This document shows, piece by piece, positions 8,767 through 17,786 of a stretch of 40,594 nucleotides of DNA. The stretch's first letter is position 1. Every line of letters begins with the position of its first letter. This DNA is from Prochlorococcus sp. AG-409-L18. GTDB taxonomy: Bacteria; Cyanobacteriota; Cyanobacteriia; PCC-6307; Cyanobiaceae. Location: contig QCKG01000015.1 in the NCBI GenBank assembly GCA_003215535.1, forward strand, positions 1-40,594. Direction: 5' to 3'. Under the pieces are notes generated by a model that saw nothing but the letters and a program-made list of their open reading frames with translations, searched no databases and had not been told where the DNA came from. Both the position numbers and the translations under genes were made by a program.

Positions 8767-9159
8767 TCAGTCCAAAAACCCAGGTAAAAGATTTTCCTGC
8801 TCCTTAGAGCGCGGATGGCGGCTATACCACCATTCCTGAACAACAGGAGTAAATCGACTGGGGAATAAGGTGAGTATGGTTTTTATAGGTTTTGATCCTG
8901 GTTGCAGTAACTCTACGGAATAAGAAGGGCATCGACGGGAAGCAAGATCAGGAACAAAGCGTCGACCAATACGGCGCCAACTTGGCTCCTTGCTTTTCCA
9001 AGCAAGTCTTGAACAAGGCCAAGGCAATTCTTCACGATCAAAAAGCCTGCAACAAGGACCAATTACACGAAAACTGTATTGCCCCCCAGGGCTAGGGTAA
9101 ATACTGCCATGATCCAAAAGACCACGTACATCCTCAAAAGAAAGGGCAAAAGAATTCAC
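8767..9159 (-). CDS. Conserved-looking hypothetical protein downstream of petF
   Basis: The frame can be opened back to an ATG at 9240, but that extension contains the petF terminator hairpin (9189-9213). The start is therefore more likely GTG at 9159 or TTG at 9165, giving about 130 residues beginning VNSFALSFEDVRGLLDHG. The protein is rich in Trp, Arg, Cys and Pro (for example LPWPCSRLAWKSKEPSW and RFTPVVQEWWYSRH), which looks like a folded conserved protein rather than noise. No catalytic motif or membrane segment is visible and I do not recognise a named family. Confidence 0.6.
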   Translation of the reverse strand: MNSFALSFEDVRGLLDHGSIYPSPGGQYSFRVIGPCCRLFDREELPWPCSRLAWKSKEPSWRRIGRRFVPDLASRRCPSYSVELLQPGSKPIKTILTLFPSRFTPVVQEWWYSRHPRSKEQENLLPGFLD

Positions 9160-9188
9160 AAGCAAAAATTCGGTTGAATGCGCCCTAC

Positions 9189-9213
9189 AAAAAAGCCACC
9201 CCATGAGGGTGGC
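9189..9213 (-). terminator. Rho-independent terminator after petF
   Basis: Read on the minus strand, a perfect 7-bp GC-rich stem GCCACCC / GGGTGGC with a five-base loop is followed directly by six T. It begins 45 bases past the petF stop codon and is one of the clearest terminators in the window. Confidence 0.9.
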
Positions 9214-9258
9214 TGATGTGGCCTCAATTGACAAGGCCAAAAAGATAAAGCTTTGAAC

Positions 9259-9558
9259 TCAGTAGAGCTCTTCTTCAGCGTGAGTGGTGATTGTGCAATC
9301 TGAAGTTGGATAAGCAACACAAGTCAGGACAAATCCAGCTTCCAGCTGATCATCGTCAAGGAAGCTCTGATCAGACTGATCAACAGTGCCTGCTGTGATT
9401 TTGCCGGCACAGGTAGAACAAGCTCCTGCCCGACAAGAGTAGGGGAGATCAATTCCCTGCTCTTCAGCCGCATCGAGAATGTACTGATCGTCAGGAACTT
9501 CGATTGTTTTGTTCAAACCTTCACTTTGGTTAGTGAGGGTGACCTTGTAAGAAGCCAT
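9259..9558 (-). CDS. petF: Plant-type [2Fe-2S] ferredoxin
   Basis: This small electron carrier takes electrons from photosystem I to FNR and to ferredoxin-dependent enzymes such as nitrite reductase. The 99 residues match cyanobacterial ferredoxin I. Cluster ligands are C42, C47 and C50 in [12 protein letters not shown], plus C80 in VLTCVAYP. The acidic C-terminus EEELY is also typical. The start is ATG at 9558. A strong terminator follows, so the gene is probably a short transcript of its own. It is a plausible electron donor for the NirA encoded at 29.5 kb, although that link is inferred. Confidence 0.97.
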   Translation of the reverse strand: MASYKVTLTNQSEGLNKTIEVPDDQYILDAAEEQGIDLPYSCRAGACSTCAGKITAGTVDQSDQSFLDDDQLEAGFVLTCVAYPTSDCTITTHAEEELY

Positions 9559-9731
9559 GGGTCAGAGAGAATAGGAACTCGGAAAGCAGGAGGTAAAAAA
9601 TATCACCTCAATATCGATCCTTTTTACATCGTCGCGAGCCAATTGCAGCATGATGTCGAGCCATTACAACCCAAGCCAATAGAACAGGCATGATTCATAA
9701 GAATATCTAATGCCCGATGGTGCTCTTGTTT

Positions 9732-10631
9732 TCACCTAAAAACCTCCAGCAATCCCCACCGATCCTTCCGCGAAGAAGACGCAACTTGCCAACCAAGAGA
9801 CTCCAGCCGAGCACTTAATTCTGGGAGCTGTTCCACCAATACCCCACTCAATAAAGCCCGCCCTTTAGGCTTCAAAATTTCCTGGAATTTTGGAGCCAAA
9901 AGATCGATCACAGAAACAAGGATGTTGCAAAGAAGCAAATCAGCCTGGGCATTGTTTAATTCTGCTTTAAGAATTTCTAACGACCCATGAAACACTCCTA
10001 GCTGCTCTTCCCCTATGCAGTTCAAATTTGCATTATGGATTGTGGAATGAACTGCCAACGGATCGTTATCAACAGCCAAAACTTCACGAGCTCCCAAACC
10101 AATTGCGGCAAAAGACAAAATCCCACTACCGCACCCAAGATCAACGACCTTTAATCCCAAGGGGGGGGTTTTTTCTAGGGCTTCCAAGCACAAGCGTGTT
10201 GTGGGATGACTCCCTGTTCCGAAGGCACTGCCAGGGTCTAAACGCAGAATCAACCTATGGGAATATTTTTCAGGTACATCGAGCCAAGCAGGAAGGACTA
10301 ACAACTTGCTGCCAACAGGATCTGCTTGCCAATGTTTTTTCCATGTAATGCTCCAATCTTCCTCTTTTATCTTTTCCCAAGAAGCGGTTGGGAGGTTCGC
10401 CCCAAAGGTTGTTTCTAAGCTAAGAAGGTAAGAAACAAATTGATCTCTATCAACTTTTAACCAATCAGAGGAAGGAAACCATATAAATAAGCTACGAATA
10501 GAACTTTCTTCTGGGGAATACTGGATTGCGATTTTAGTAATATCCAAAGCATCTAATTTCCAAAGCAATGATTCCTCCAATTCAGAGGAATAAGCGACCT
10601 CTAATCGCCACCAAAATGATTTAAGAGTCAA
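9732..10631 (-). CDS. prmA: Ribosomal protein L11 methyltransferase
   Basis: PrmA trimethylates ribosomal protein uL11 using SAM. The catalytic core has VVDLGCGSGILSFAAIGLGA (motif I), VLAVDNDPLAV (ribose-binding Asp) and DLLLCNILV. Upstream, LRLDPGSAFGTGSHPTT is the family signature. Length is 299 residues. The start is TTG at 10631, giving a protein that begins TLKSFWWRLEV. It lies 31 bases downstream of serA on the same strand. Confidence 0.95.
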   Translation of the reverse strand: MTLKSFWWRLEVAYSSELEESLLWKLDALDITKIAIQYSPEESSIRSLFIWFPSSDWLKVDRDQFVSYLLSLETTFGANLPTASWEKIKEEDWSITWKKHWQADPVGSKLLVLPAWLDVPEKYSHRLILRLDPGSAFGTGSHPTTRLCLEALEKTPPLGLKVVDLGCGSGILSFAAIGLGAREVLAVDNDPLAVHSTIHNANLNCIGEEQLGVFHGSLEILKAELNNAQADLLLCNILVSVIDLLAPKFQEILKPKGRALLSGVLVEQLPELSARLESLGWQVASSSRKDRWGLLEVFR

Positions 10632-10662
10632 ATTATTAATCTGGTCAAGAACAACTATTTAG

Positions 10663-12249
10663 TCATAAAGTAACAGGATGAGCCTCCTGAATGCCATTAA
10701 TTGAAAGGATCGCAATAAGTAAATTATCAGGGATTGGATCATCAATGCTTAAAACCATTACGGCATCGCCCCTAACAATTCTTCTCCCAACTTGCATGGA
10801 AGCAATGTTTACATTGTGCTCACCTAATAAAGATCCCAATTGACCAATTATGCCGGGCATATCACGATGTCTAGTAAATAGCATATGTCTACTTGGAGAG
10901 ACATTAATAGGAAATTCATCAATACTGGTAATGCGCAAATCCCCATCCGCAAAAACTGCTCCAGTAACACTATGCCCCCCATTGTCACCTCGTGTGGTCA
11001 ATTGCAATGAGCCACCAGCAAAGTCTCTAATTGATTCGTCCTTTACCTCCAAAACATGAATACCTCTGCCTTTAGCCTCTAAAGAGGCATTTACATAATT
11101 AATTCGATCCCCTAAAGCACTTGTGAGCAAACCCTTAAGGGTGGCAACTACTAAAGGCTGAGAAGGGTGCTTAGCAAACTCCCCTTGCAAACGAACCTCG
11201 AGCTCCTGTACCTGACCTCCTGACAGTTGACTAGCAAGCAATCCAAGGGTGTCCGCCAATTGCAAATGGGGCTTCAATCTATCCATTATCTCTGCATTTA
11301 ACCCAGGAATATTGACCGCACTTCTTGCAGGTAAACCCAAAAGCACATCCCTAATCTGCTCCGCAACATCTATTGAGACATTCTCTTGGGCTTCTTCAGT
11401 AGATGCGCCCAAATGAGGCGTAAGAATTAACCGCTCATTCACTAGACGCAATGGAGAATCTACTGATAAAGGTTCATTCGCAAAAACATCCAACGCAGCT
11501 CCTGCAATAACTCCAGCCTTAACCGCCTCTACCAAGGCAAGTTCATCAATAATGCCGCCCCTAGCACAGTTAACCAATCTTGCAGTGGGCTTCATAGTCG
11601 CCAGTAATTTCGCATCTACCAAATTTTCTGTATCTGGAGTTCTGGGAAGGTGAAGAGAAATGTAATCAGATGTTTGAAAAAGATCTCCTATCCCAATCAA
11701 ACGAACCTGCATTTGCTGAGCACGGTCAGCCGAAATAAAAGGGTCATATGCAATTACATCCATCCCCATAGCATTCGCTACCTTTGCAACATGGGAACCT
11801 ATTTTCCCTAATCCGACTACACCCAAAACCTTCTTATAAAGCTCATTACCTACATATTTCTTTCGATCCCAATTGCCAGCCATAACGCTTCCATGAGCCT
11901 GCGCTACGTGACGGGACAACGAAAGGAGTAATGCCAACGCATGCTCAGCAGCAGCGATGGTGTTCCCCCCTGGAGAGTTGACTACCAGCACTCCACGCTG
12001 TGTTGCTGATGGCACATCAACGTTGTCCACCCCAACCCCAGCTCGGCCAATTATTCGAAGCTTTTCTGCTGCAAGAATCACATCGGAAGTAACCTGCGTT
12101 CCAGAACGGATCATTAGAGCGTCATATTCTCCAATAATCTCTTTAAGACCCTCAGCTGAAAGTCCTATTCGCTGATCAACCTGAGCCACTTGGCTGAGGA
12201 TTTCAATTCCTGCCTGATCAATCGGGTCAGAAACCAGTACTTTCGTCAT
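10663..12249 (-). CDS. serA: D-3-phosphoglycerate dehydrogenase, long form
   Basis: SerA makes 3-phosphohydroxypyruvate, the first step of serine synthesis from 3-phosphoglycerate. The 528-residue length fits the long form with an extra intervening domain and a C-terminal ACT domain. The NAD loop is VVGLGKIGSHVA (about residue 145), the active-site region includes NCARGGIIDE and TPHLGASTEEAQ, and the ACT domain spans roughly residues 455-528 (RHRDMPGIIGQLGSLLGEHN). The ACT domain suggests serine feedback, but this is not provable here. Start ATG at 12249. prmA follows. Confidence 0.97.
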   Translation of the reverse strand: MTKVLVSDPIDQAGIEILSQVAQVDQRIGLSAEGLKEIIGEYDALMIRSGTQVTSDVILAAEKLRIIGRAGVGVDNVDVPSATQRGVLVVNSPGGNTIAAAEHALALLLSLSRHVAQAHGSVMAGNWDRKKYVGNELYKKVLGVVGLGKIGSHVAKVANAMGMDVIAYDPFISADRAQQMQVRLIGIGDLFQTSDYISLHLPRTPDTENLVDAKLLATMKPTARLVNCARGGIIDELALVEAVKAGVIAGAALDVFANEPLSVDSPLRLVNERLILTPHLGASTEEAQENVSIDVAEQIRDVLLGLPARSAVNIPGLNAEIMDRLKPHLQLADTLGLLASQLSGGQVQELEVRLQGEFAKHPSQPLVVATLKGLLTSALGDRINYVNASLEAKGRGIHVLEVKDESIRDFAGGSLQLTTRGDNGGHSVTGAVFADGDLRITSIDEFPINVSPSRHMLFTRHRDMPGIIGQLGSLLGEHNVNIASMQVGRRIVRGDAVMVLSIDDPIPDNLLIAILSINGIQEAHPVTL

Positions 12250-12301
12250 AAAAGGTGGAGGGCTTCCAAACCAACGTTAATCAGGTAATTATTCCTGAAA
12301 G

Positions 12302-12943
12302 TTGCTCCCCCGCCCCGAAGAGGCTTCAGAATTCAAACAATTGAGGAATGTCTTAGTGCCTACTTGTGTAATTGTTCTCGCCGAAAGTGAGTCAGCAAAC
12401 CAATTAAATCAAAAACTTCAAAAAGCTTCTACCCCACTTACAAAATTCCAACTAGTACATCCTTCCTTCAAGAAGGGAGACGTTTTAGGGGAACCGCAAA
12501 AAGAAACCACAACAACCGAAACCACCCTCGAGAATGGGATTAGAACAATTGAAATCAACAACGTCCAATTACTAAATCCCAAACTCTCAAGACAAATACG
12601 CCAAAGAGGGATGGCGATGTGGCTTATGCCTTTTGGTTTCTTAGCAGGTCTAACTTTTACCCAAATGACTGGCCTTGAAACCTTTGAGTCCTTTGGTCTA
12701 GGAGTAGGACAATTAGGCGAAGCAGCTATTGGGGGTCTTCTCGGCATGGGGTCTGGATTGCTTGGAAGTTATGTAGCTACAGCTAGTGTTAACCCGCCGA
12801 TAAATGAGGATATAAAAAGTCTCAGAAAAAAGAATGAACAAGGGAAATGGCTCTTGATTCTTGAAACGCCTTTCGGGATCGAATTGCCATGGCAATTCCT
12901 CAACGAGATAAATCCCATTGAAATAATAAACCTTAATGACTAG
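12302..12943 (+). CDS. Conserved cyanobacterial-type hypothetical protein with a Gly-rich hydrophobic segment
   Basis: About 213 residues if started at TTG 12302. A TTG at 12341, closer to the conserved-looking VLVPTCVIVLAESE, is an alternative. The N-terminal half looks soluble. The segment from about residue 100 (RGMAMWLMPFGFLAGLTFTQ) to about residue 165 is hydrophobic and Gly-rich (GLGVGQLGEAAIGGLLGMGS), suggesting membrane association. The stop codon TAG overlaps the GTG start of the S4-domain gene by one base, so translation of the two is probably coupled. No named family is recognised. Confidence 0.75.
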   Translation: MLPRPEEASEFKQLRNVLVPTCVIVLAESESANQLNQKLQKASTPLTKFQLVHPSFKKGDVLGEPQKETTTTETTLENGIRTIEINNVQLLNPKLSRQIRQRGMAMWLMPFGFLAGLTFTQMTGLETFESFGLGVGQLGEAAIGGLLGMGSGLLGSYVATASVNPPINEDIKSLRKKNEQGKWLLILETPFGIELPWQFLNEINPIEIINLND

Positions 12944-13731
12944 TGAATCTGCTTCACCAAAACCTCATTAAATCCTCCCAAGATCCTAAGGGGATGGAAG
13001 AATTACTGATTCAAGCTGAATCAGTTCTCAAGACATGGCAGCCTACCTGGAGTCCTTTTATCTCAGCCTCTCTAAGAGAAGAAGTTCTAAAACTAATGGC
13101 TCCAATTTATGATCTTAATTGGCACTCAGATGGAGGGCATGCTGGAGCAGAACGTCAAAGGGTGCAATTTTTACGTAGGGAACATAAAGAAAGCTTTTCA
13201 GAATCAGCTGCTCCAATTAATGGTCTCCGGATAGAAGGAAATTTCCTTTTTGACAAAGCAACCCCGTTAGATATACGAAAAGCCTTAGAAGAAATTGGAG
13301 CTCCCAGTGGGGGATTAGGTGACATTTGGATCAGGGGTGACAGGGGGGCAGAAGCTCTATGTACTCCTGAAACATCCCTTGAGTTAGATCAAAAAACTGG
13401 CTTTATCCGACAAGTAAATATTACCTGCCAAGCTCTAGACAAAAATGAACTGCAACTCCCATCAAGACTACATTCAAAAAGATTTACAACAGTAGAAGCC
13501 TCAAAAAGAATAGATGCAATCACTTCGGCAGGATTTAACCTTTCCAGAGCAAAGGTAACTAAAGAAATCAGAGCAGGGAAGTTAAGACTTAATTGGCAAG
13601 AAATGAATCAACCAAGTCGTGAATTAACAGTTGGGGATAAGGTTCAACTGGAAGGGAAGGGTACTCTTCAAGTCTTGAGCCTTGCTCTTACCAAGAGAGC
13701 ACGATGGAGAGTTGATTTGCTACGCAACTAA
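12943..13731 (+). CDS. S4-domain RNA-binding protein, photosystem II S4-domain family
   Basis: The 262-residue protein has an N-terminal region with AERQRVQFLRREHKESF, a central Gly-rich segment (GAPSGGLGDIWIRGDRG), and a C-terminal S4 RNA-binding domain from about residue 180 (RIDAITSAGFNLSRAKVTKE to LTVGDKVQLEGKG). This architecture matches the cyanobacterial YlmH-like family annotated as photosystem II S4-domain protein. A direct role in photosystem II is not shown by the sequence. The start is GTG at 12943, overlapping the upstream stop by one base. Confidence 0.87.
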   Translation: MNLLHQNLIKSSQDPKGMEELLIQAESVLKTWQPTWSPFISASLREEVLKLMAPIYDLNWHSDGGHAGAERQRVQFLRREHKESFSESAAPINGLRIEGNFLFDKATPLDIRKALEEIGAPSGGLGDIWIRGDRGAEALCTPETSLELDQKTGFIRQVNITCQALDKNELQLPSRLHSKRFTTVEASKRIDAITSAGFNLSRAKVTKEIRAGKLRLNWQEMNQPSRELTVGDKVQLEGKGTLQVLSLALTKRARWRVDLLRN

Positions 13732-13798
13732 AATTGTTGTCACCTAAACTGCTAACTTTTGATCTTCAAGCCCCCTGCTTCTAGGAATTAGTTCTTAG

Positions 13799-13870
13799 GG
13801 GCGATTAGCTCAGAGGTAGAGCACTACCTTGACACGGTAGGAGTCACTGGTTCGATTCCAGTATCGCCCA
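13799..13870 (+). tRNA. trnV: tRNA-Val (GAC)
   Basis: A complete cloverleaf is visible. The acceptor stem GGGCGAT pairs with ATCGCCC. The D-arm contains AGCTCAGAGGTAGAGC. The anticodon stem is CTACC/GGTAG with loop TTGACAC, and the anticodon GAC is at 13831-13833. The T-arm holds GGTTCGATTCC. The discriminator is A and CCA is not encoded, so it would be added after 3' trimming. Confidence 0.97.
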
Positions 13871-13892
13871 TACACATTTCTAGGCAGAAGAA

Positions 13893-15314
13893 TTGAAGTC
13901 AAGCATTCTGGTCGTAGGCCTTGGACGATCTGGGATAGCTGCGGCCAAGCTCCTAAATGCAGAAGGTCGAAAAGTAATAGTGCTAGAGACAAAGTCAGGA
14001 GCTAAGTTTGAATCAATAACAGAAGAATTAAAAGCCAAAGGCATATTAATAGAACTTGGAAAACCCCTTGAGATAGAAAGTTTCAATCCATTTCTTGATG
14101 AAATTGATTCAATAGTGATTAGCCCTGGAATTCCATGGAATCACCCAACACTGAATGAGCTCCGGAAACTAGGAATAGCAATTCTGGGGGAAGTGGCCTT
14201 GGCCTGGTGCAGGCTAAAACATCTGAAATGGATAGGGATTACTGGCACCAATGGGAAAACAACAGTCACCCACTTGTTAAAGCATGTTTTAGAGCAAAAC
14301 GGATTAAATGCGCCCATGGGCGGAAATATGGGCATTGCAGCGTCAGAACTTGCTATCAAATTGGGGGACGGACAAATGGAACAACCTGACTGGATAATCA
14401 TGGAGCTAAGCAGCTACCAAATAGAAGCTGCAAGTGAAGTTTCACCAGAAATAGGCATTTGGACAAATCTCACACCAGATCACCTTGAAAGACATGGAAC
14501 ACTGGACGCATACCGAGCGATAAAACGTAGCCTTTTGGCAAGATCAAAAACCCGCATTTTCAATGCAGATGATCAAGACCTAACTAGACATCGCAAAGAG
14601 TTGGAATTTGGCAAATGGGTAAGCACTAAAGGGGAAGGGAACAAACCTAATCTCACAGACTTTTGGATCGATAACAAAGGAATGATTTTCGAAAAGGGTT
14701 TTGCGTTATTTAGTTCATCAGTTTTGGGAATTCCTGGCGAACACAATCTCCAAAACATGCTTCTTGTTATCGCAGCTGCACGCCAAATAGGTCTACCAGC
14801 GAAAGCAATAGAAGCAGGAATCAAAACATTCAAAGGGGTTCCACATCGCCTTGAAAAAATTGGACTTCTACAAGGGGTGGAGATTTTCAATGACAGCAAG
14901 GCAACTAACTTTGAATCCGCAACAATGGGATTAAAGGCAATACCAGGCCCTGTAGTGGTTTTGGCCGGAGGCCAAGTCAAGCAAGGAGCTTCCTCCATTG
15001 CATGGCTTCAGCAACTAAACGACAAAGCATGCGGCGTAGTCCTTTTCGGTGAAGGAGCTTTTCAACTAAAACAGCTAATCAAATCAACAGCATTTAACGG
15101 TGAAATTTTTTGCTGCGAAGGTCTTAACAAAGCTGTTGATCTGGCAATCAGTTTGAGTAGAAAGAAAAGTCCCAAGAGTCTTTTGCTTTCTCCAGCATGT
15201 GCAAGTTTCGATCAATATCAAGATTTCGCAGAGCGTGGTGATCATTTCCGTAAATTGATCGCACCTATGGTGAACAAAGAATTACCAGACCTGATGAATC
15301 CTCATGCTTTTTAA
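13893..15314 (+). CDS. murD: UDP-N-acetylmuramoylalanine-D-glutamate ligase
   Basis: MurD adds D-glutamate to UDP-MurNAc-L-Ala in peptidoglycan synthesis. The N-terminal Rossmann-type start is SILVVGLGRSGIAAAKLL, the ATP loop is GITGTNGKTTVTHLL (about residue 116), and NLTPDHLERHGTLDAY and GVPHRLEKIG are Mur-ligase signatures. The end has LLSPACASFDQYQDFAERG. Length (473) is normal. The start is TTG at 13893, 22 bases after the tRNA-Val, which leaves little room for an own promoter. Confidence 0.97.
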   Translation: MKSSILVVGLGRSGIAAAKLLNAEGRKVIVLETKSGAKFESITEELKAKGILIELGKPLEIESFNPFLDEIDSIVISPGIPWNHPTLNELRKLGIAILGEVALAWCRLKHLKWIGITGTNGKTTVTHLLKHVLEQNGLNAPMGGNMGIAASELAIKLGDGQMEQPDWIIMELSSYQIEAASEVSPEIGIWTNLTPDHLERHGTLDAYRAIKRSLLARSKTRIFNADDQDLTRHRKELEFGKWVSTKGEGNKPNLTDFWIDNKGMIFEKGFALFSSSVLGIPGEHNLQNMLLVIAAARQIGLPAKAIEAGIKTFKGVPHRLEKIGLLQGVEIFNDSKATNFESATMGLKAIPGPVVVLAGGQVKQGASSIAWLQQLNDKACGVVLFGEGAFQLKQLIKSTAFNGEIFCCEGLNKAVDLAISLSRKKSPKSLLLSPACASFDQYQDFAERGDHFRKLIAPMVNKELPDLMNPHAF

Positions 15315-15402
15315 AAGCATTGGTCGGTCATCCCTCCTTTAACCGAACTAGCATAATCACTATCGAACTAGATACTGTTGGTTGAATGAGGTTATTCCTT
15401 TA

Positions 15403-15711
15403 ATGGACAATTTCACTTCCCTACCTTCAGCAATAAGTCATAAAAAGCTCAACGCTCTCCTTGTAAAGGCCCAAAAGGGAGTTTCAACAGAAGACTTACA
15501 ACTCAAAAGCTCATCAGCCGAAAAGAATGATTTCGACCAACTCCTTTTGAATTGGTCATCTCTCAGCAAAGACCTCATGAAAATCCTGAATAAAAAAGAG
15601 TCTTATGTAGTTGAAGAAAGAAACGCAAAATCAATAATGGCCTTAGGAGCCTTAGAAGCTCACCTGCATTTAGCCATTAAGGCTCTTGAGGCAGCCGAAC
15701 CAGACCTCTAA
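15403..15711 (+). CDS. Hypothetical protein, helical, about 102 residues
   Basis: The ATG at 15403 is preferred over the TTG at 15382. The sequence is mostly helical and charged, with no membrane segment, signal or metal motif (for example KKLNALLVKAQKGVSTEDLQ and IMALGALEAHLHLAIKALEA). It follows murD after a short gap on the same strand. I do not recognise the family. Confidence 0.65.
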   Translation: MDNFTSLPSAISHKKLNALLVKAQKGVSTEDLQLKSSSAEKNDFDQLLLNWSSLSKDLMKILNKKESYVVEERNAKSIMALGALEAHLHLAIKALEAAEPDL

Positions 15712-15735
15712 CACTTCTTGCTTCGATTTATAACA

Positions 15736-15843
15736 TCACTGACTAGATTCAAGTTTCTGATTTTTGAAATGAGCTTCATCATCCATTAAAAACAGAAGAT
15801 GTTCTCTCAGAAATAAATCCAAGATCTCTGGTGATGGATTCAA
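15736..15843 (-). CDS. Possible 35-residue protein
   Basis: A TTG-started frame reads NPSPEILDLFLREHLLFLMD and then acidic and polar residues to a TGA at 15736. The amphipathic composition looks coding, and picocyanobacteria use TTG starts freely. A purine-rich GGAGA-like stretch lies upstream but spacing is poor. There is no family match from memory. Confidence 0.45.
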   Translation of the reverse strand: MNPSPEILDLFLREHLLFLMDDEAHFKNQKLESSQ

Positions 15844-16034
15844 GGAGATCCATTAGGTCTCCATATTCAAAGGCTTACCTTAGTGGAACTTATTAAGTGG
15901 TTTTTACCATAGACATTTATAAAAGGTAGATCTAGAAAAGAAATATAGCCATAAGGGCCATTTAATAAAAGCCCACAGTGGCCTAGGGGGGACTTAAAGA
16001 GATCGCCCCCTCACTATCCACATAGGAGTTAGAC

Positions 16035-16178
16035 ATGAACAGTCAAGAGCCACTCCTCATTGTTGACTCTCTAGTTCCCCTTATCTGCGGAGCCTCGCTG
16101 GGCCTACTTGCTATAGCTGGCATGAGAGAGCTAATCAAAGAAGCGTTTGCTGCTCTCAAGAAAGAAGCGAGAGCCTAA
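16035..16178 (+). CDS. Small single-pass membrane protein, 47 residues
   Basis: ATG at 16035 has an AGGAG ribosome-binding site at a good distance. The protein has a hydrophobic segment (VPLICGASLGLLAIAGM) followed by a basic amphipathic tail (KEAFAALKKEAR). This layout recurs in many tiny proteins of this window. Function unknown. Confidence 0.7.
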   Translation: MNSQEPLLIVDSLVPLICGASLGLLAIAGMRELIKEAFAALKKEARA

Positions 16179-16216
16179 AAAAATTATTTAACATTAAAAC
16201 CCTGAAAAGAGGGGAA

Positions 16217-16357
16217 ATGAATCAAACAAAAGAAAGGAGTGAGCATAAACACTCCATGCACAATCAGACTATTGAAGCTTTACTAAGCTTGGCTTGGAAA
16301 AAAGAAAGAAAAGAACGACCAAAATGGGTAATAAAGGAACTCAAAAAATACTGCTAA
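16217..16357 (+). CDS. Small basic hypothetical protein, 46 residues
   Basis: ATG at 16217 is preceded by GAGGGGAA, a strong ribosome-binding site. The product is Lys/Arg/His-rich (for example LAWKKERKERPKWVIKELKK), soluble, with no known motif. It lies 38 bases after the preceding small membrane gene on the same strand, so the two may be cotranscribed. Confidence 0.6.
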   Translation: MNQTKERSEHKHSMHNQTIEALLSLAWKKERKERPKWVIKELKKYC

Positions 16358-16496
16358 GGCAAGGCATAGAGCAAATATAGTTTCGTCTGCATTTTGCTCA
16401 TCAAATAATAGGTTTCAGGCCAAGGGAGAGGATGCATATACAAATACAATTTAGTATTTAAGCAAGCAAAATCAAACAAGTGATCAATCCTCATTC

Positions 16497-17243
16497 TTGA
16501 ATAAAAGCAAAAAATCAACCAAGCCAGAAATCTCCAGAAGAGAATCTAATGATGCAAAAAGACGTCAGCCTCATGCTATCGGGCTAAAAGCAACATCAAC
16601 TGTAGACATGGATTTCCCTGGTGTAGATCTACATAGTGAAAATTCATTCTCTCCAGCCTGTCCTGAACTGGTTTGTTTCTATTGCTTTGATGTAGATGAA
16701 GCCTTACATCATGATGGTCTAACAACTATTGTTGATGGCAATAAAATATGGAAGGAATTGCCCTTAAGTCACAAGGAAATATTCCAATCTATAGAAATAA
16801 TATATGAATTTAATTTAGATTTGAATTCAAAGATAAAAGGAAAAGGTATCCGTAATTGGTTTTACGAAGGACTGGGAGTCTCAGAAACAAAGTTGGATCT
16901 TGATAATAATCAACCAAACATGAAATACCAAGTTTATTGAATAAGATTTTCTTATTTTGGCAGAGTATTCTCCTTCTGTAATCATCTTCTCATAGATTTA
17001 AAGACTGAACCACAAATAAAAGCACGGTATATAAAAGGTCTATCAGTTAATCTTGAAGAAGCGCTAATTAAAGATGCAAGGTTACTATATGATGAGCATA
17101 TGAAGTTTATAAAATGATCTCCAAAACAATTTCTTATTCTTGATAACAATAGGTGCATGCATGGTAGGACACCTTACGACCTTAAACTTTTAAGGGATAT
17201 CTCAAATACACAAATACTTGCAGCAAACCACTTCAGCCCATAA
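16497..17243 (+). pseudogene. TauD/TfdA-like 2OG-Fe(II) dioxygenase frame interrupted by two TGA codons
   Basis: One continuous reading frame of 249 codons contains two in-frame TGA codons, at 16938-16940 (codon 148) and 17115-17117 (codon 207), and ends with TAA. The first part has LHSENSFSPACPELVCFYCF, where H46 and E48 fit the His-X-Glu iron ligands of clavaminate-synthase-like TauD enzymes. The last part has ILDNNRCMHGRTPYD, the family's distal His motif (H222, Arg at 233). Both halves of one active site are therefore in the same frame but separated by stops. The first 100 or so residues of the usual enzyme are missing, replaced by a basic stretch from a TTG at 16497. A decayed gene is the simplest reading. 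UGA recoding is an alternative. Confidence 0.75.
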
Positions 17244-17495
17244 AAATGCTGGAAATTAATTATTGATTTAGAGGATTGTCCTTACTGAAGCGATCATACC
17301 GAATATTTAAAATACTCAGATTTTGCACCTTAATTCACATAGAGCAAATAAGCACTTAACATGTTTACTTTACTGATAGATATAAGCAATAGATTCCTTA
17401 TAATGTTAGAAATAATTGGAGCATACGTTTATGGTTGTTGATTAATCACAGTACCAGACGCACTAACCAACATTTTATTATAAAGGTAAGCAAAG

Positions 17496-17741
17496 ATGAT
17501 CAAAGCTGAAAATCTACTCAAAGGACAAAGATTATTGATCGATCTAAATCGAGTAAAAGACCGACTGCCAAAAGATCTTTTAATGAAGATCAGCAAAGAC
17601 CCATCCGGAATTTGGTGGGGTGGCTACAAAATGGTTGATGGAAATTGTTTTGGGCTAATTATTGAGCTCGCTGATGGCTCGAAGCCTTGGTTCTTCGAAG
17701 AAGAACTAAGCGAAGGACCTCCTTCTCCTCCAATAAAATAA
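17496..17741 (+). CDS. DUF2862-like small protein
   Basis: The 81-residue protein has ATG at 17496 with an AAAGG ribosome-binding site. Its N-terminal KGQRLLIDLNRVKDRLPKDL and C-terminal LADGSKPWFFEEELSE resemble the cyanobacterial DUF2862 family, a small barrel-like domain of unknown role. No membrane segment. The family call is from recalled pattern. Confidence 0.75.
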   Translation: MIKAENLLKGQRLLIDLNRVKDRLPKDLLMKISKDPSGIWWGGYKMVDGNCFGLIIELADGSKPWFFEEELSEGPPSPPIK

Positions 17742-17786
17742 TAAAAAGGATTGGCAGTATAATTAATGATCCAATCAGATTAACTC

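Noticed and set aside
13799..15314. tRNA-Val as an island attachment site
   Set aside because: murD follows after 22 bases, and no repeat of the tRNA 3' end or integrase gene was found in the window.
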